This document shows positions 1 to 7,063 of a stretch of 13,353 nucleotides of DNA, piece after piece. The position numbers and the translations under genes were made by a program. Within the stretch, counting starts at the first letter, position 1; each line of letters opens with the position of its first letter. The stretch is from Bacteroides sp. UBA1773 (GTDB taxonomy: Bacteria; Bacteroidota; Bacteroidia; Bacteroidales; Bacteroidaceae), in assembly GCA_002315285.1 (NCBI GenBank), contig DCGR01000029.1, positions 1-13,353 on the forward strand, written 5' to 3'. The notes beneath the pieces were generated by a model that did not search any database, had not been told where the DNA came from, and saw only the letters and a list, made by a program, of their open reading frames with translations.

Positions 1-73
<73 letters not shown>

Positions 74-140
74 ATTCATTAGGTTTATTCAAAAATATAA
101 CAACCAAAGATCACTGTGCATTTCTTCCTGAATGCGGGTG

Positions 141-171
141 CAAAGTTACACGTATTTTTCATATCTGCAAA
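141..171 (-). promoter_or_regulatory. Bacteroidetes-type promoter for tRNA-Gly
   Basis: On the minus strand TTTG (171-168) is followed after exactly 19 bases by TAACTTTG (148-141), a full match to the Bacteroidetes sigma-ABfr consensus TTTG-N19-TAnnTTTG. Transcription would start a few bases downstream, giving a leader of roughly 60 bases before the tRNA at 73. This implies the tRNA is transcribed independently of the yciH-yczE operon upstream. The rest of the 74-289 gap shows no gene. A run of nine T (minus strand, 210-202) has no convincing stem in front of it. Confidence 0.8.
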
Positions 172-289
172 ATTTTTCGGCTTTTTTTCGCCTTTCATCA
201 CAAAAAAAAACGCATATGGTAACCTTGCAAGCCGTAAGGGGAACCCATATAGATACTCCTTGGGACACGAAACGGAGGGAATGTGCCGC

Positions 290-1015
290 TTACAGCTTCC
301 CGAATATTTCCCTGTCGATGATGGCATCCATCAGCCTATCGGCCACAGGATTGGTAAACCGCATCAAGGCTCCGGGAAGAATGGCCGACACGAGTGTGCC
401 AAAGCCAACGACAATGCCATCAGTGGTGCCACACAACAAGCTTGCCATGCCTTCAAACTGCCCGAATCCAAACGGATTGCCATACACAGCATAAGCCAAA
501 GCCAGGGTGACGATGACCAACAGCGAATCCATGACCACCTTGGTACGGTCGAACGGTGTGTGATAGGTCTTGGAGATGGCATAGACGGTCATCTCGGCCG
601 AAAGCATCCACGATTGGGCTATCACCTCGATGCTTACGCCCAACGCCGTGACCACACACGAAAGGACGATAAGCAAAAGCCGGGTGGCCAAAGCGGACGG
701 AACCATCCACCCGAAACACCACATCGAGAAGTCTATCATATAGCCGAACACCACGGTGGCGAGTATCTGCATCAGGTATTTCGCCTTGAAACGGCGACGG
801 AAAACGGCCAACTGCACCAACAGATAGAACATGTTGATGAAGATGGTCCAATTGCCAATGGTGAACCGGCCTGTGCTTGCCAACACATAAGCCGGACAGG
901 AAAGCGGCTGGGTGCCCATGTTGGAAAGAACCGACCATGCCACGCCAAAGGCCACCAGAAGCAATCCGGCACTTCCCAACAGGTAGCGGACAAGCAAGCG
1001 ATACGGCCTTCTCAT
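290..1015 (-). CDS. YczE/YitT-type integral membrane protein (DUF6198-like)
   Basis: The 241-residue protein is strongly hydrophobic, with about five or six membrane segments near residues 9-31, 54-72, 82-103, 108-128, 164-182 and 188-215. A basic N-terminus (MRRPYRLLVR) suggests it begins in the cytoplasm. The pattern of a glycine-rich first segment, GNWTIFIN before the second, and a late GTTDGIVVGFGTLVSAILPG segment is that of the YczE/YyaS/YitT group of inner-membrane proteins. Their substrate or function is not established. The ATG overlaps the TGA of yciH in the sequence ATGA (1012-1015), so the two genes are probably one operon with coupled translation. The stop is TAA at 292-290. Family call fairly sure; function unknown. 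Confidence 0.8.
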   Translation of the reverse strand: MRRPYRLLVRYLLGSAGLLLVAFGVAWSVLSNMGTQPLSCPAYVLASTGRFTIGNWTIFINMFYLLVQLAVFRRRFKAKYLMQILATVVFGYMIDFSMWCFGWMVPSALATRLLLIVLSCVVTALGVSIEVIAQSWMLSAEMTVYAISKTYHTPFDRTKVVMDSLLVIVTLALAYAVYGNPFGFGQFEGMASLLCGTTDGIVVGFGTLVSAILPGALMRFTNPVADRLMDAIIDREIFGKL

Positions 1016-1440
1016 TTTGTCTGCGTATAGCCCATTTCACAAAGGAGACCGACAAGGCGGGCACGATGGTCGCCCTGGATGACCATCTCGCCATCCTTCA
1101 CCGCACCACCCACGCCACAACGCTGTTTGAGCTGGCGGCACAACTGTTGCAACTGTTCGTCAGTACCCACAAAGCCACGCACAAGGGTAACGGTCTTCCC
1201 TCCCCTACCCGCGCGCTCCATGCTCACTCGTAGTCGTTGCTGGCGTTCGGGCAGCGTGTCGGACGGAGTGGCCTGAACGTCATCCGCATACGCAAAGTCG
1301 GGATTGGTAGAATACACCACCCCCTCGCGCTTCCTGCGTTGCACAGGGTCCGACTTGTCGGCCTGTGCATCGGCCACCGCCGACGATGGCTCGAGTCCTG
1401 CCAATGCGCCCAATGCGCTTTTCCAATCGGTTTTATTCAT
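1012..1440 (-). CDS. yciH: SUI1/eIF1-like translation factor YciH
   Basis: This 142-residue protein carries a C-terminal SUI1 (eIF1-like) domain at about residues 65-142, with the hallmark GRGGKTVTLVRGFVG (78-92), CGVGGAVKDGEMVIQGDH (108-125) and a final GLLCEMGY helix. Bacterial YciH is thought to act on the small ribosomal subunit during initiation or stress. The N-terminal GVVYSTNPDFAY (40-51) is the usual leader of the Bacteroidetes version, but here about 30 extra residues rich in Ala, Gln, Asp and Lys/Arg (roughly 9-39) precede it. I chose ATG at 1440 because MNKTDWK resembles the usual start of these proteins; an in-frame ATG at 1491 would add 17 uncharacteristic residues and lies in an inverted repeat. 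The TGA overlaps the start of the downstream membrane protein by 4 bases. Confidence 0.9.
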   Translation of the reverse strand: MNKTDWKSALGALAGLEPSSAVADAQADKSDPVQRRKREGVVYSTNPDFAYADDVQATPSDTLPERQQRLRVSMERAGRGGKTVTLVRGFVGTDEQLQQLCRQLKQRCGVGGAVKDGEMVIQGDHRARLVGLLCEMGYTQTK

Positions 1441-1458
1441 TGTCGTAGCATCAAGAAA

Positions 1459-1500
1459 CCCATGCCTATGCTCGCACAAAGGCGAAACCATGGCATGGGC
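1459..1500 (-). terminator. Inverted repeat between GH88 gene and yciH, possible terminator
   Basis: On the minus strand CCCATGCC (1499-1492) pairs perfectly with GGCATGGG (1466-1459), extendable by one wobble pair. Inside the long loop TCGC (1485-1482) can pair with GCGA (1475-1472), so a nested hairpin is possible. The 3' arm is followed by TTTCTT, a modest U-rich tail. It lies about 30 bases after the GH88 stop and 19 bases before the yciH ATG. It could end the lyase-SDR-GH88 transcript, or sit in the leader of yciH as a control element. No strong TAnnTTTG box is visible in the gap; CGCCTTTG (1483-1476) is a two-mismatch candidate. Confidence 0.4.
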
Positions 1501-1529
1501 ATAAGAAAATGTTTTTGATTAGCAAAAAG

Positions 1530-2699
1530 TTACTTGACAGCCTTCCAGCGCATCAAAGCCTCGATGAAGTAATAGTCGGCGTAAGTAAGCGGAGTATCGA
1601 CTTCCGACTTGAATGGTTTGGCACCTGTGCTGTGCATGAGCACGAAGTGGTTGTTCTCGCCCACGTTAGCCAAGTAAGCCGGCGAAGCCATGCTGCGAAG
1701 CTGCTTTTCGGCAAATGTCAGGTAAGCAGCGCCGTTCTTGGCTGCGGGGAACTGGCTCATCTCTACCAAAGCCGATGCCATGATGGCGGCAGCCGAAGCG
1801 TCGCGCTCTTCGCCCGGACGGTCGTAGTCCCAGTAAGGTATGCCATCTTCGGGCATGTTGGGATGGTTGATGAGGAAGTTGGCGATGTTCTCGGCCTGTT
1901 CGAGATAACGGGCCTCACCCGTCATGCGATACATCATGCTGTAGCCATAAAGACCCCAAGCCTGGCCACGCGACCATGAGGAATCGTCGGCGGCACCCTG
2001 CCAAGTCTGCTTGCCACGCACCTCACCGGTCACATCGTCGTAATCGACCACGTGGAAACTGCTGTAGTCAGGACGGAAATGGTTCTTCATCGTCACGTCG
2101 GCATGGCTCATGGCTATCTGGCACAGCGAGTCGCAAGGTTCCTGCTGGCCTGCCCAGTAGAGCAGTTCGAGGTTCATCATGTTGTCGATGATTACGGGAA
2201 CTTTCCAAGGACGATTGCCGGGTTCCCAACTCTTGGTGCATCCTACTGCCGGCATGAAACGAGTGGCCAACGAATGTGCACCCTGGATAAGGATAGGCTT
2301 GTAAGCCTCGTTGCCCGTGAGGCGGTAGCCGTTGCCGTAGCTGCAATAGAGCATGAAACCCACGTCGTGGTTGTTGGTGACGAACTGTACGGGTTCGAGC
2401 ATGGTGGTAAATTTCTCAGCCAGGCCCTTCATCTCGGGTGTCTGAGCATACTCATACAAATACCACAGGGTGCCAGGATAGAATCCGCTGCACCACCAAT
2501 AGATGTCGGAAGTGGCAAGCTCGCCTTCGGGACTGGTGTTTTTGGGAAGCTTGCCTTCGGGAAGAGCCTGGGCCATGCCCTGGGCCTGAGCCACTGCCAC
2601 CTGCATGACACGGTCGATCAGTTGTTCCTTCGACTCTTGCTGCGGCTGGCAACTTGCACACAATGCCACAAGCATTACAATTAACAGATTTTTTTTCAT
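1530..2699 (-). CDS. GH88 unsaturated glucuronyl hydrolase (lipoprotein)
   Basis: The 389-residue protein matches glycoside hydrolase family 88, which removes the 4,5-unsaturated uronic acid left at the non-reducing end of oligosaccharides after a lyase has cut them; the mechanism hydrates the double bond. The two essential aspartates expected in the family are visible as D112 in NNHDVGF and D172 in IIDNMMNLELLYWA, 60 residues apart as in characterised members. DSSWSRGQAWGLYGY (239-253) and PYWDYD (288-293) are further family signatures of the (alpha/alpha)6 barrel. The N-terminus MKKNLLIVMLVALCASC is a lipoprotein signal with Cys17, so the enzyme is likely membrane-anchored in the periplasm or at the surface. 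ATG at 2699 is chosen because it opens the signal peptide; an upstream in-frame extension to 2813 would run into the SDR gene. The 59-base gap to the SDR stop has no TAnnTTTG box, so co-transcription is likely. Whether it prefers sulfated or unsulfated disaccharides cannot be read by eye. Confidence 0.93.
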   Translation of the reverse strand: MKKNLLIVMLVALCASCQPQQESKEQLIDRVMQVAVAQAQGMAQALPEGKLPKNTSPEGELATSDIYWWCSGFYPGTLWYLYEYAQTPEMKGLAEKFTTMLEPVQFVTNNHDVGFMLYCSYGNGYRLTGNEAYKPILIQGAHSLATRFMPAVGCTKSWEPGNRPWKVPVIIDNMMNLELLYWAGQQEPCDSLCQIAMSHADVTMKNHFRPDYSSFHVVDYDDVTGEVRGKQTWQGAADDSSWSRGQAWGLYGYSMMYRMTGEARYLEQAENIANFLINHPNMPEDGIPYWDYDRPGEERDASAAAIMASALVEMSQFPAAKNGAAYLTFAEKQLRSMASPAYLANVGENNHFVLMHSTGAKPFKSEVDTPLTYADYYFIEALMRWKAVK

Positions 2700-2758
2700 A
2701 AAACAATTATTATTAATGTGATACAATAAAAGAAATTCAGAACTCACAAAAACACACA

Positions 2759-3781
2759 TCAGCACAGCAATGCCGACTTGGCTTGTTCGAGGGTGGCTAT
2801 TACCCTGTCGCACCAGGCATCGAACCCGGGGTCGGCAAGTTGATGTTCGGGATGGCTCAGGATGTGGCTCACGGTGGCGCGTAAGCCATCGGAAGCTCTG
2901 ACTGTGGCTTGGAAACCGGGCACAGCATGCTTCAGCTTGGTATTGTCGAAAACCACGGTGTTGGCCTTGTCGCCCAACAAGCCTCCCCGATAATCGTAAT
3001 CGCTCACTGCGGCAAGGAAATCGGATGCCACATGATAGGCCTTCAAGGGAACTCCCAAGCTATCGGCAATGATTTGATAAATCTGGTTCCAGGTAAGCGA
3101 CTCGTCGGAAGTAATCTGAAAAGCCTCGCCCAAAGCATGGGTGTTGCCCATCAGGCCCACGAAAGCGCGGGCAAAATCGGTGTTGTGGGTGAGCGTCCAC
3201 AACGAAGTGCCATCGCCCTGGATGATTACGGGCTTGCCAGCCAGCATCCGTCGCGCTACCTGCCAACTGCCATGACCGCCATGCACACCCACAGGAAGTT
3301 TGCGTTCATCGTAAGTATGCGACGGGCGAACAATGGTGACGGGGAAACCATCGTGGCGATAATGCTGCATCAGGACTTCCTCACAAGCTATTTTCAGACG
3401 CGAATATTCCCAATAGGGATTGGCCAACGAAGTGCCCTCGTTGATGATGTGGCTGCGGGCCGGCTTGTTGTAGGCCGAAGCAGAACTGATGTAGATGTAT
3501 TGCGACGTGACGTGACGGAAAAGCTGGAAATCGCGTTCAACATGTTCTGGACGCATACCGATGAAATCGACCACACAATCGAAACGCAAGCCTGCTATCT
3601 GAGACCTAACATCCTCAACATCGTTGATATCGGCCTGTATGGTTTTCACATTGTGTGGCAATGCGTCCGTACGATTGCCACGGTTCAGCACATAAAGCTG
3701 CCATTGGGCATCGGTGGCCACAAGGCGAGTGATGGCGGCACTGATGGTGCCTGTTCCACCGATAAAAAGTGCGTTCCTCAT
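2759..3781 (-). CDS. SDR-family NAD(P)-dependent epimerase/dehydratase-like protein
   Basis: This 340-residue protein starts MRNALFIGGTGTISAAI, a Rossmann dinucleotide-binding loop (GGTGTIS, 8-14) of the atypical/extended SDR type. A catalytic Tyr-Lys pair is visible at EYSRLK (Y126, K130), and a serine-rich ISSASAY strand end (98-104) supplies the usual third residue. The C-terminal half (HNTDFARAFVGLM, GEAFQITSDESLTWNQIYQIIADSLG) is typical of the extended, nucleotide-sugar-epimerase-like branch. No signal peptide is seen, so it should be cytoplasmic, unlike its two lipoprotein neighbours. Its ATG overlaps the lyase TGA as ATGA (3778-3781), implying translational coupling. By context it may oxidise, reduce or epimerise a sugar released from the uronic-acid glycan, but that is inference; the substrate is not readable from sequence. 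Confidence 0.85.
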   Translation of the reverse strand: MRNALFIGGTGTISAAITRLVATDAQWQLYVLNRGNRTDALPHNVKTIQADINDVEDVRSQIAGLRFDCVVDFIGMRPEHVERDFQLFRHVTSQYIYISSASAYNKPARSHIINEGTSLANPYWEYSRLKIACEEVLMQHYRHDGFPVTIVRPSHTYDERKLPVGVHGGHGSWQVARRMLAGKPVIIQGDGTSLWTLTHNTDFARAFVGLMGNTHALGEAFQITSDESLTWNQIYQIIADSLGVPLKAYHVASDFLAAVSDYDYRGGLLGDKANTVVFDNTKLKHAVPGFQATVRASDGLRATVSHILSHPEHQLADPGFDAWCDRVIATLEQAKSALLC

Positions 3782-5628
3782 TGTTCGGGTGTCAGTGTAA
3801 CGGTGATTATCGTCGTCTCATTGGCAGGCAACGTAGCCTTGAAACCCAAGCATTTGGCATCGGCAGCCTCGTAGGCAGTGGTGGCCTTGCATTGCCATGA
3901 GCTGGCAGTCACAGGCAGCGATGCCGTGCAGCTAACCAGCACGCTCTTTGTGCCGCGTATCATGCGCAAGGTAGTTTCGTTGAGTACCGACACCTCGGTG
4001 TTGTTATCGGTTACCAAGGTCCACACCATGCTCGACTCCTTCGTCGGGGTGAGTTCGTCGTGAACCTCCAGTTTCCGTTCATCGACCAGTGCGATGGTGC
4101 GGGTCACCGAATTGACCTTATTATAACATGGTGTCAGGTTGAGCGTTGCACCCCGACGTGTGCCTTCATCGAATGTGTCGGTAATGGTGGCTTTGCCGTT
4201 CACATTGAATTTCTCGTCGTTGAGGGTAACGACATTGTGATATTTGTTCTGATAGCGCAACAAGTCCCAACGACCCGAATTCTGCCCCATCGACCACAGC
4301 GAGACGCCAGCAGCCTCGACTTTGGCGTAGTTTTCAGGGCCTTGGTCGATGACCCACCGCTCGCCATTCGCCTCATACACAAAGGTGCCAGCATCCATAT
4401 GGCCGTGATTTTCGGCAGCCTTGCCTGCCTTGACGCCGAAGAAGGCTGCATTGGTGTCGTTCCAAGCGGAACGGGTGAGATAGACGGGTGTCGGACCATT
4501 GCCTGTCCAAGTGAGTTGTGCGGGTTGAGGAATCGATGACAGGTTCATATCCTTGGCAAAAACCAATGCCGCCGGCATGTGCCGGTTGCCCCCCATACTG
4601 CTACCGATATAATTCATTTCCCACCACAACAGCGACGGATCGTTGTTGCCAGCAGCGAAATAGAATGGCGAAATGGAGAATCCACCACCGGTGCCATTGT
4701 CGGCATAATTAAAATATTTGCGCGAAGGACCCATCACATGAAAATAGTAATAGCCCGTCTTCATGAATCCACCATTGCCCATATAGACATCGTAACCATT
4801 CTGCTTGAGAGCATAGTTGAGCAGGACATTGTAAGTGGTGCCATAGTCCCAATAGCCAGCGCCCTCGGCGTATGCGCCATCGGGGTCGTAAGTGTTGACT
4901 ACATTACCGATGTACTTCTTATACTGTTGATAGATTTTATCCATTTTCACAGGAAGCACATCCTGTAATGCCAAGGCTGCATAGAGGATGCCACCGTTGC
5001 ACACCTGATTCCAGTTGTTATATCCCTTGAACGCACTGGTGTGGGATGAGTCGAGAGCAGTGTCGATGGCAAACTTCTCCAAAGCGCCAGCCACAAGCTT
5101 CCGCATGTCGGCCGACAAGTAATCGTAGAGCCAGTCGTAAGCGATGGCCACCCCCATGGCCATCTCGGCCGTATCGAGATAGTGAGAGGGATGCCAGTCG
5201 GGGAAGGAACACACCACATTGAGTTCGGTCTTGGCTGCCGTGAGGTAGGCGGCACTTTTGGTCATGCGGTAAGCGTATGCCAAGGAAAACAGTTTCTGCA
5301 GACTGCTACGAGAGACATTGAGCAACCGTTTCCCACTCTCGTCCAGACGATATTCCGACACATCGGCCTTCACAGCCGCCTCGGCCTGCCTTATCGTACG
5401 TTCGTGAAGTATTTTCATTTTCTCCGAGCTGGCTATGAGCGCATTGATTTTCTCTTCCTCACCCTTGAGCAAAAGCAGGCAAGGATGAATGGTTGACACA
5501 AATGGTTCGGGCTCTGGCTCTGGCTCAGGAGCCGGTTGGGGTGTGTCACCACCCGACGAACATGCCACACACAAGCATAACAACGCAGACAACAGTGATG
5601 CGAGCAACGAAAGTCCGGATTTTTTCAT
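3778..5628 (-). CDS. Heparinase II/III-family polysaccharide lyase (lipoprotein)
   Basis: The 616-residue protein has a signal peptide with lipid-attachment Cys at about residue 23 (LCVACSSGG), a Pro-Glu linker (32-42), an alpha-helical toroid domain (about 45-375) and a C-terminal beta-sandwich heparinase II/III domain (about 383-616). Candidate active-site residues are NNWNQVCNGG (204-213), Tyr in EGAGYWDYG (near 259), and NHGHMDAG with H408 and H410; D428 (VIDQG) and H464 (KYHNVV) fit the metal-site positions known in heparinase II. Such enzymes cleave glycans at uronic acids by beta-elimination. Whether this is a PL12, PL21, PL33 or other member, and whether the substrate is heparan, hyaluronan, chondroitin or a bacterial exopolysaccharide, cannot be settled by eye. 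ATG at 5628 opens the signal peptide (MKKSGLSLLAS); the in-frame TTG at 5646 is less likely. It is the first gene of the SDR-GH88 unit. Confidence 0.9.
   Translation of the reverse strand: MKKSGLSLLASLLSALLCLCVACSSGGDTPQPAPEPEPEPEPFVSTIHPCLLLLKGEEEKINALIASSEKMKILHERTIRQAEAAVKADVSEYRLDESGKRLLNVSRSSLQKLFSLAYAYRMTKSAAYLTAAKTELNVVCSFPDWHPSHYLDTAEMAMGVAIAYDWLYDYLSADMRKLVAGALEKFAIDTALDSSHTSAFKGYNNWNQVCNGGILYAALALQDVLPVKMDKIYQQYKKYIGNVVNTYDPDGAYAEGAGYWDYGTTYNVLLNYALKQNGYDVYMGNGGFMKTGYYYFHVMGPSRKYFNYADNGTGGGFSISPFYFAAGNNDPSLLWWEMNYIGSSMGGNRHMPAALVFAKDMNLSSIPQPAQLTWTGNGPTPVYLTRSAWNDTNAAFFGVKAGKAAENHGHMDAGTFVYEANGERWVIDQGPENYAKVEAAGVSLWSMGQNSGRWDLLRYQNKYHNVVTLNDEKFNVNGKATITDTFDEGTRRGATLNLTPCYNKVNSVTRTIALVDERKLEVHDELTPTKESSMVWTLVTDNNTEVSVLNETTLRMIRGTKSVLVSCTASLPVTASSWQCKATTAYEAADAKCLGFKATLPANETTIITVTLTPEQ
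5503..5535 (-). repeat. Pro-Glu hexanucleotide repeat in lyase linker
   Basis: Imperfect six-base units of the ggctct type repeat about five times on the plus strand. On the coding strand they give the run PAPEPEPEPEP just after the lipobox of the lyase (residues 32-42). The run forms a stiff acidic tether between the membrane anchor and the catalytic part. In-frame hexamers can expand or contract by slippage without breaking the gene. Confidence 0.75.
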
Positions 5629-5670
5629 TTCATTACAACTTAACAATCAACACGAATACATAATTTTGCG

Positions 5671-5678
5671 CAAAGATA
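5671..5678 (-). promoter_or_regulatory. Putative -7 box of the lyase-SDR-GH88 operon
   Basis: TATCTTTG on the minus strand fits the Bacteroidetes -7 consensus TAnnTTTG. It would start transcription a few bases downstream, leaving a leader of roughly 35 bases before the ATG at 5628. No clear TTTG -33 box lies 19 bases upstream, so an activator may be needed. The box forms one half of an 18-base palindrome-like element (5661-5678) whose other half, TAATTTTG at 5661-5668, fits the same consensus on the plus strand. Confidence 0.5.
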
Positions 5679-5720
5679 CACTTTTTTAAATAAGAGAGGG
5701 CATTTTATCCTAAATTTCAT

Positions 5721-5728
5721 TAATTTTG
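5721..5728 (+). promoter_or_regulatory. Putative -7 box of metY
   Basis: TAATTTTG matches TAnnTTTG and lies 35 bases before the metY ATG at 5764. A start a few bases downstream would exclude the in-frame GTG at 5728 from the mRNA and so supports the 5764 start. The leader would be about 30 bases, too short for a riboswitch. No good -33 TTTG is visible at the expected distance. A second match at 5661-5668 could give a longer transcript. Confidence 0.5.
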
Positions 5729-5763
5729 TGCCGACAAAACAACTGAAACAAAGAAAAAGGAAA

Positions 5764-7044
5764 ATGAAAAAGCTGAAACAAGCCACCCTCTGCGTACAAG
5801 CAGGATGGACTCCAAAGAAAGGAGAACCACGTGTGCTGCCCATTTACCAAAGCACCACGTTCAAATATGACACCAGCGAACAGATGGGCAAACTGTTCGA
5901 CCTGGAAGAAAGCGGCTACTTCTACACCCGCCTGCAAAACCCCACCAACGATGCCGTAGCCGACAAGATAGCACAGCTTGAAGGTGGTGTGGGTGCCATG
6001 CTCACCTCGTCAGGACAGGCAGCCAACTTCTATGCCGTCTTCAACATTTGCCGCGCAGGCGACCATTTCGTCACGACCAATGCCATCTATGGCGGCACAT
6101 ACAACCTCTTCAGCGTCACGATGAAGCAACTGGGCATCGAATGCACTTTCGTTGACCAAAACGCTCCCGTCGAGGAATTGGACAAGGCTTTCCGTCCGAA
6201 CACCAAATGTGTGTTTGGCGAAACCATCACGAACCCCGGAGTGGAGGTGCTCGACATTGAGAAGATGGCGAGACTGGCCCACAGCCATGGAGTGCCCTTG
6301 ATCATCGACAACACCTTTGCCACCCCCATCAACTGCCGCCCCTTTGAGTGGGGTGCCGACATCGTGACACATTCCACCACCAAATACATGGATGGTCATG
6401 CCACTTCCGTGGGGGGCGTGATCGTGGATAGTGGCAATTTCGACTGGGACGCACACCAGGAAACATTCCCCGGACTCACCACCCCCGATGCCTCATACCA
6501 TGGGTTGACCTACACAAAGGCGTTTGGAAAGGCCGCCTATATAACGAAAGCAACCGTTCACCTGATGCGCGACATGGGCTCCATACAATCCCCACAAAAC
6601 GCGTTCCTCCTGAACTTGGGACTGGAAACCCTGCACCTGCGGGTGCCTCGCCATTGCGAAAACGCACAAAAGGTGGCCGAATGGCTGAAAGCCAACCCAC
6701 TGGTGGCATGGGTACATTATTCCGGACTGAAAGACGACAAATACCATGAACTGGGGCAGAAATACCTGCCCAACGGATCGTGTGGCGTCATTGCCTTCGG
6801 ACTGAAGGGTACACGCGAGGATGCCATCCGCTTCATGGACAACCTGAAGTTCATCTGCATCGTAACCCACGTGGCCGATGCCCGTACCTGCGTGCTACAC
6901 CCAGCCAGCCATACCCACCGCCAACTGAGCGACGAACAATTGCGAGAAGCCGGCGTATCGCCCGACCTCATACGGCTTTCGGTGGGCATTGAGGACGTGA
7001 ACGACATCATTGCCGACTTGGAACAAGCCATGCAACAAATGTAA
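5764..7044 (+). CDS. metY: O-acetylhomoserine sulfhydrylase (aminocarboxypropyltransferase)
   Basis: The 426-residue protein is a full-length PLP enzyme of the Cys/Met metabolism family. It joins O-acetyl-L-homoserine and sulfide (or a thiol such as methanethiol) to give homocysteine (or methionine) plus acetate. Visible signatures are LPIYQSTTFKYDT (25-37), YTRLQNPTND (54-63), the cofactor-stacking region TSSGQAANFYAVFN, the PLP-nitrogen aspartate D182 in IIDNTFATP, and the Schiff-base lysine K207 in HSTTKYMDGH. Its length and the long insertion FDWDAHQETFPGLTTPD fit MetY rather than the shorter MetB/MetC. The start MKKLKQATLCVQAGW at 5764 is preceded by AAAGG and a -7 box at 5721-5728. The next gene, a GH20 lipoprotein, begins only 19 bases after its stop, suggesting one transcript. 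Confidence 0.95.
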   Translation: MKKLKQATLCVQAGWTPKKGEPRVLPIYQSTTFKYDTSEQMGKLFDLEESGYFYTRLQNPTNDAVADKIAQLEGGVGAMLTSSGQAANFYAVFNICRAGDHFVTTNAIYGGTYNLFSVTMKQLGIECTFVDQNAPVEELDKAFRPNTKCVFGETITNPGVEVLDIEKMARLAHSHGVPLIIDNTFATPINCRPFEWGADIVTHSTTKYMDGHATSVGGVIVDSGNFDWDAHQETFPGLTTPDASYHGLTYTKAFGKAAYITKATVHLMRDMGSIQSPQNAFLLNLGLETLHLRVPRHCENAQKVAEWLKANPLVAWVHYSGLKDDKYHELGQKYLPNGSCGVIAFGLKGTREDAIRFMDNLKFICIVTHVADARTCVLHPASHTHRQLSDEQLREAGVSPDLIRLSVGIEDVNDIIADLEQAMQQM

Positions 7045-7063
7045 TCCCAAATCCTTACCGTCC

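Noticed and set aside
202..210. T9 run (minus strand) after the YczE-type gene as an intrinsic terminator
   Set aside because: Only stems of four base pairs can be drawn upstream of it, so the hairpin is not convincing.
116..1030. Long plus-strand open frame (304 codons) opposite the YczE-type gene
   Set aside because: Its product is rich in His, Gln, Gly and Arg with no domain, and it is the antisense shadow of a clear membrane protein plus the tail of yciH.
1521..1532. TAACTTTTTG on the minus strand as a yciH promoter
   Set aside because: One base off the consensus spacing within the box, overlaps the GH88 stop, and has no -33 TTTG at the right distance.
2909..3874. Plus-strand open frame of 321 codons opposite the SDR gene
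   Set aside because: The minus-strand frame has unmistakable SDR motifs and operon overlap; the opposite frame has no recognisable domain and runs across two genes.
5728..5763. Upstream GTG start for metY adding 12 residues
   Set aside because: The GTG overlaps the last base of a TAnnTTTG -7 box, so it would lie upstream of the transcript; the added residues are not seen in the family.
5629..5763. SAM or other riboswitch before metY
   Set aside because: The leader after the likely start is about 30 bases and shows no conserved aptamer-like stems.
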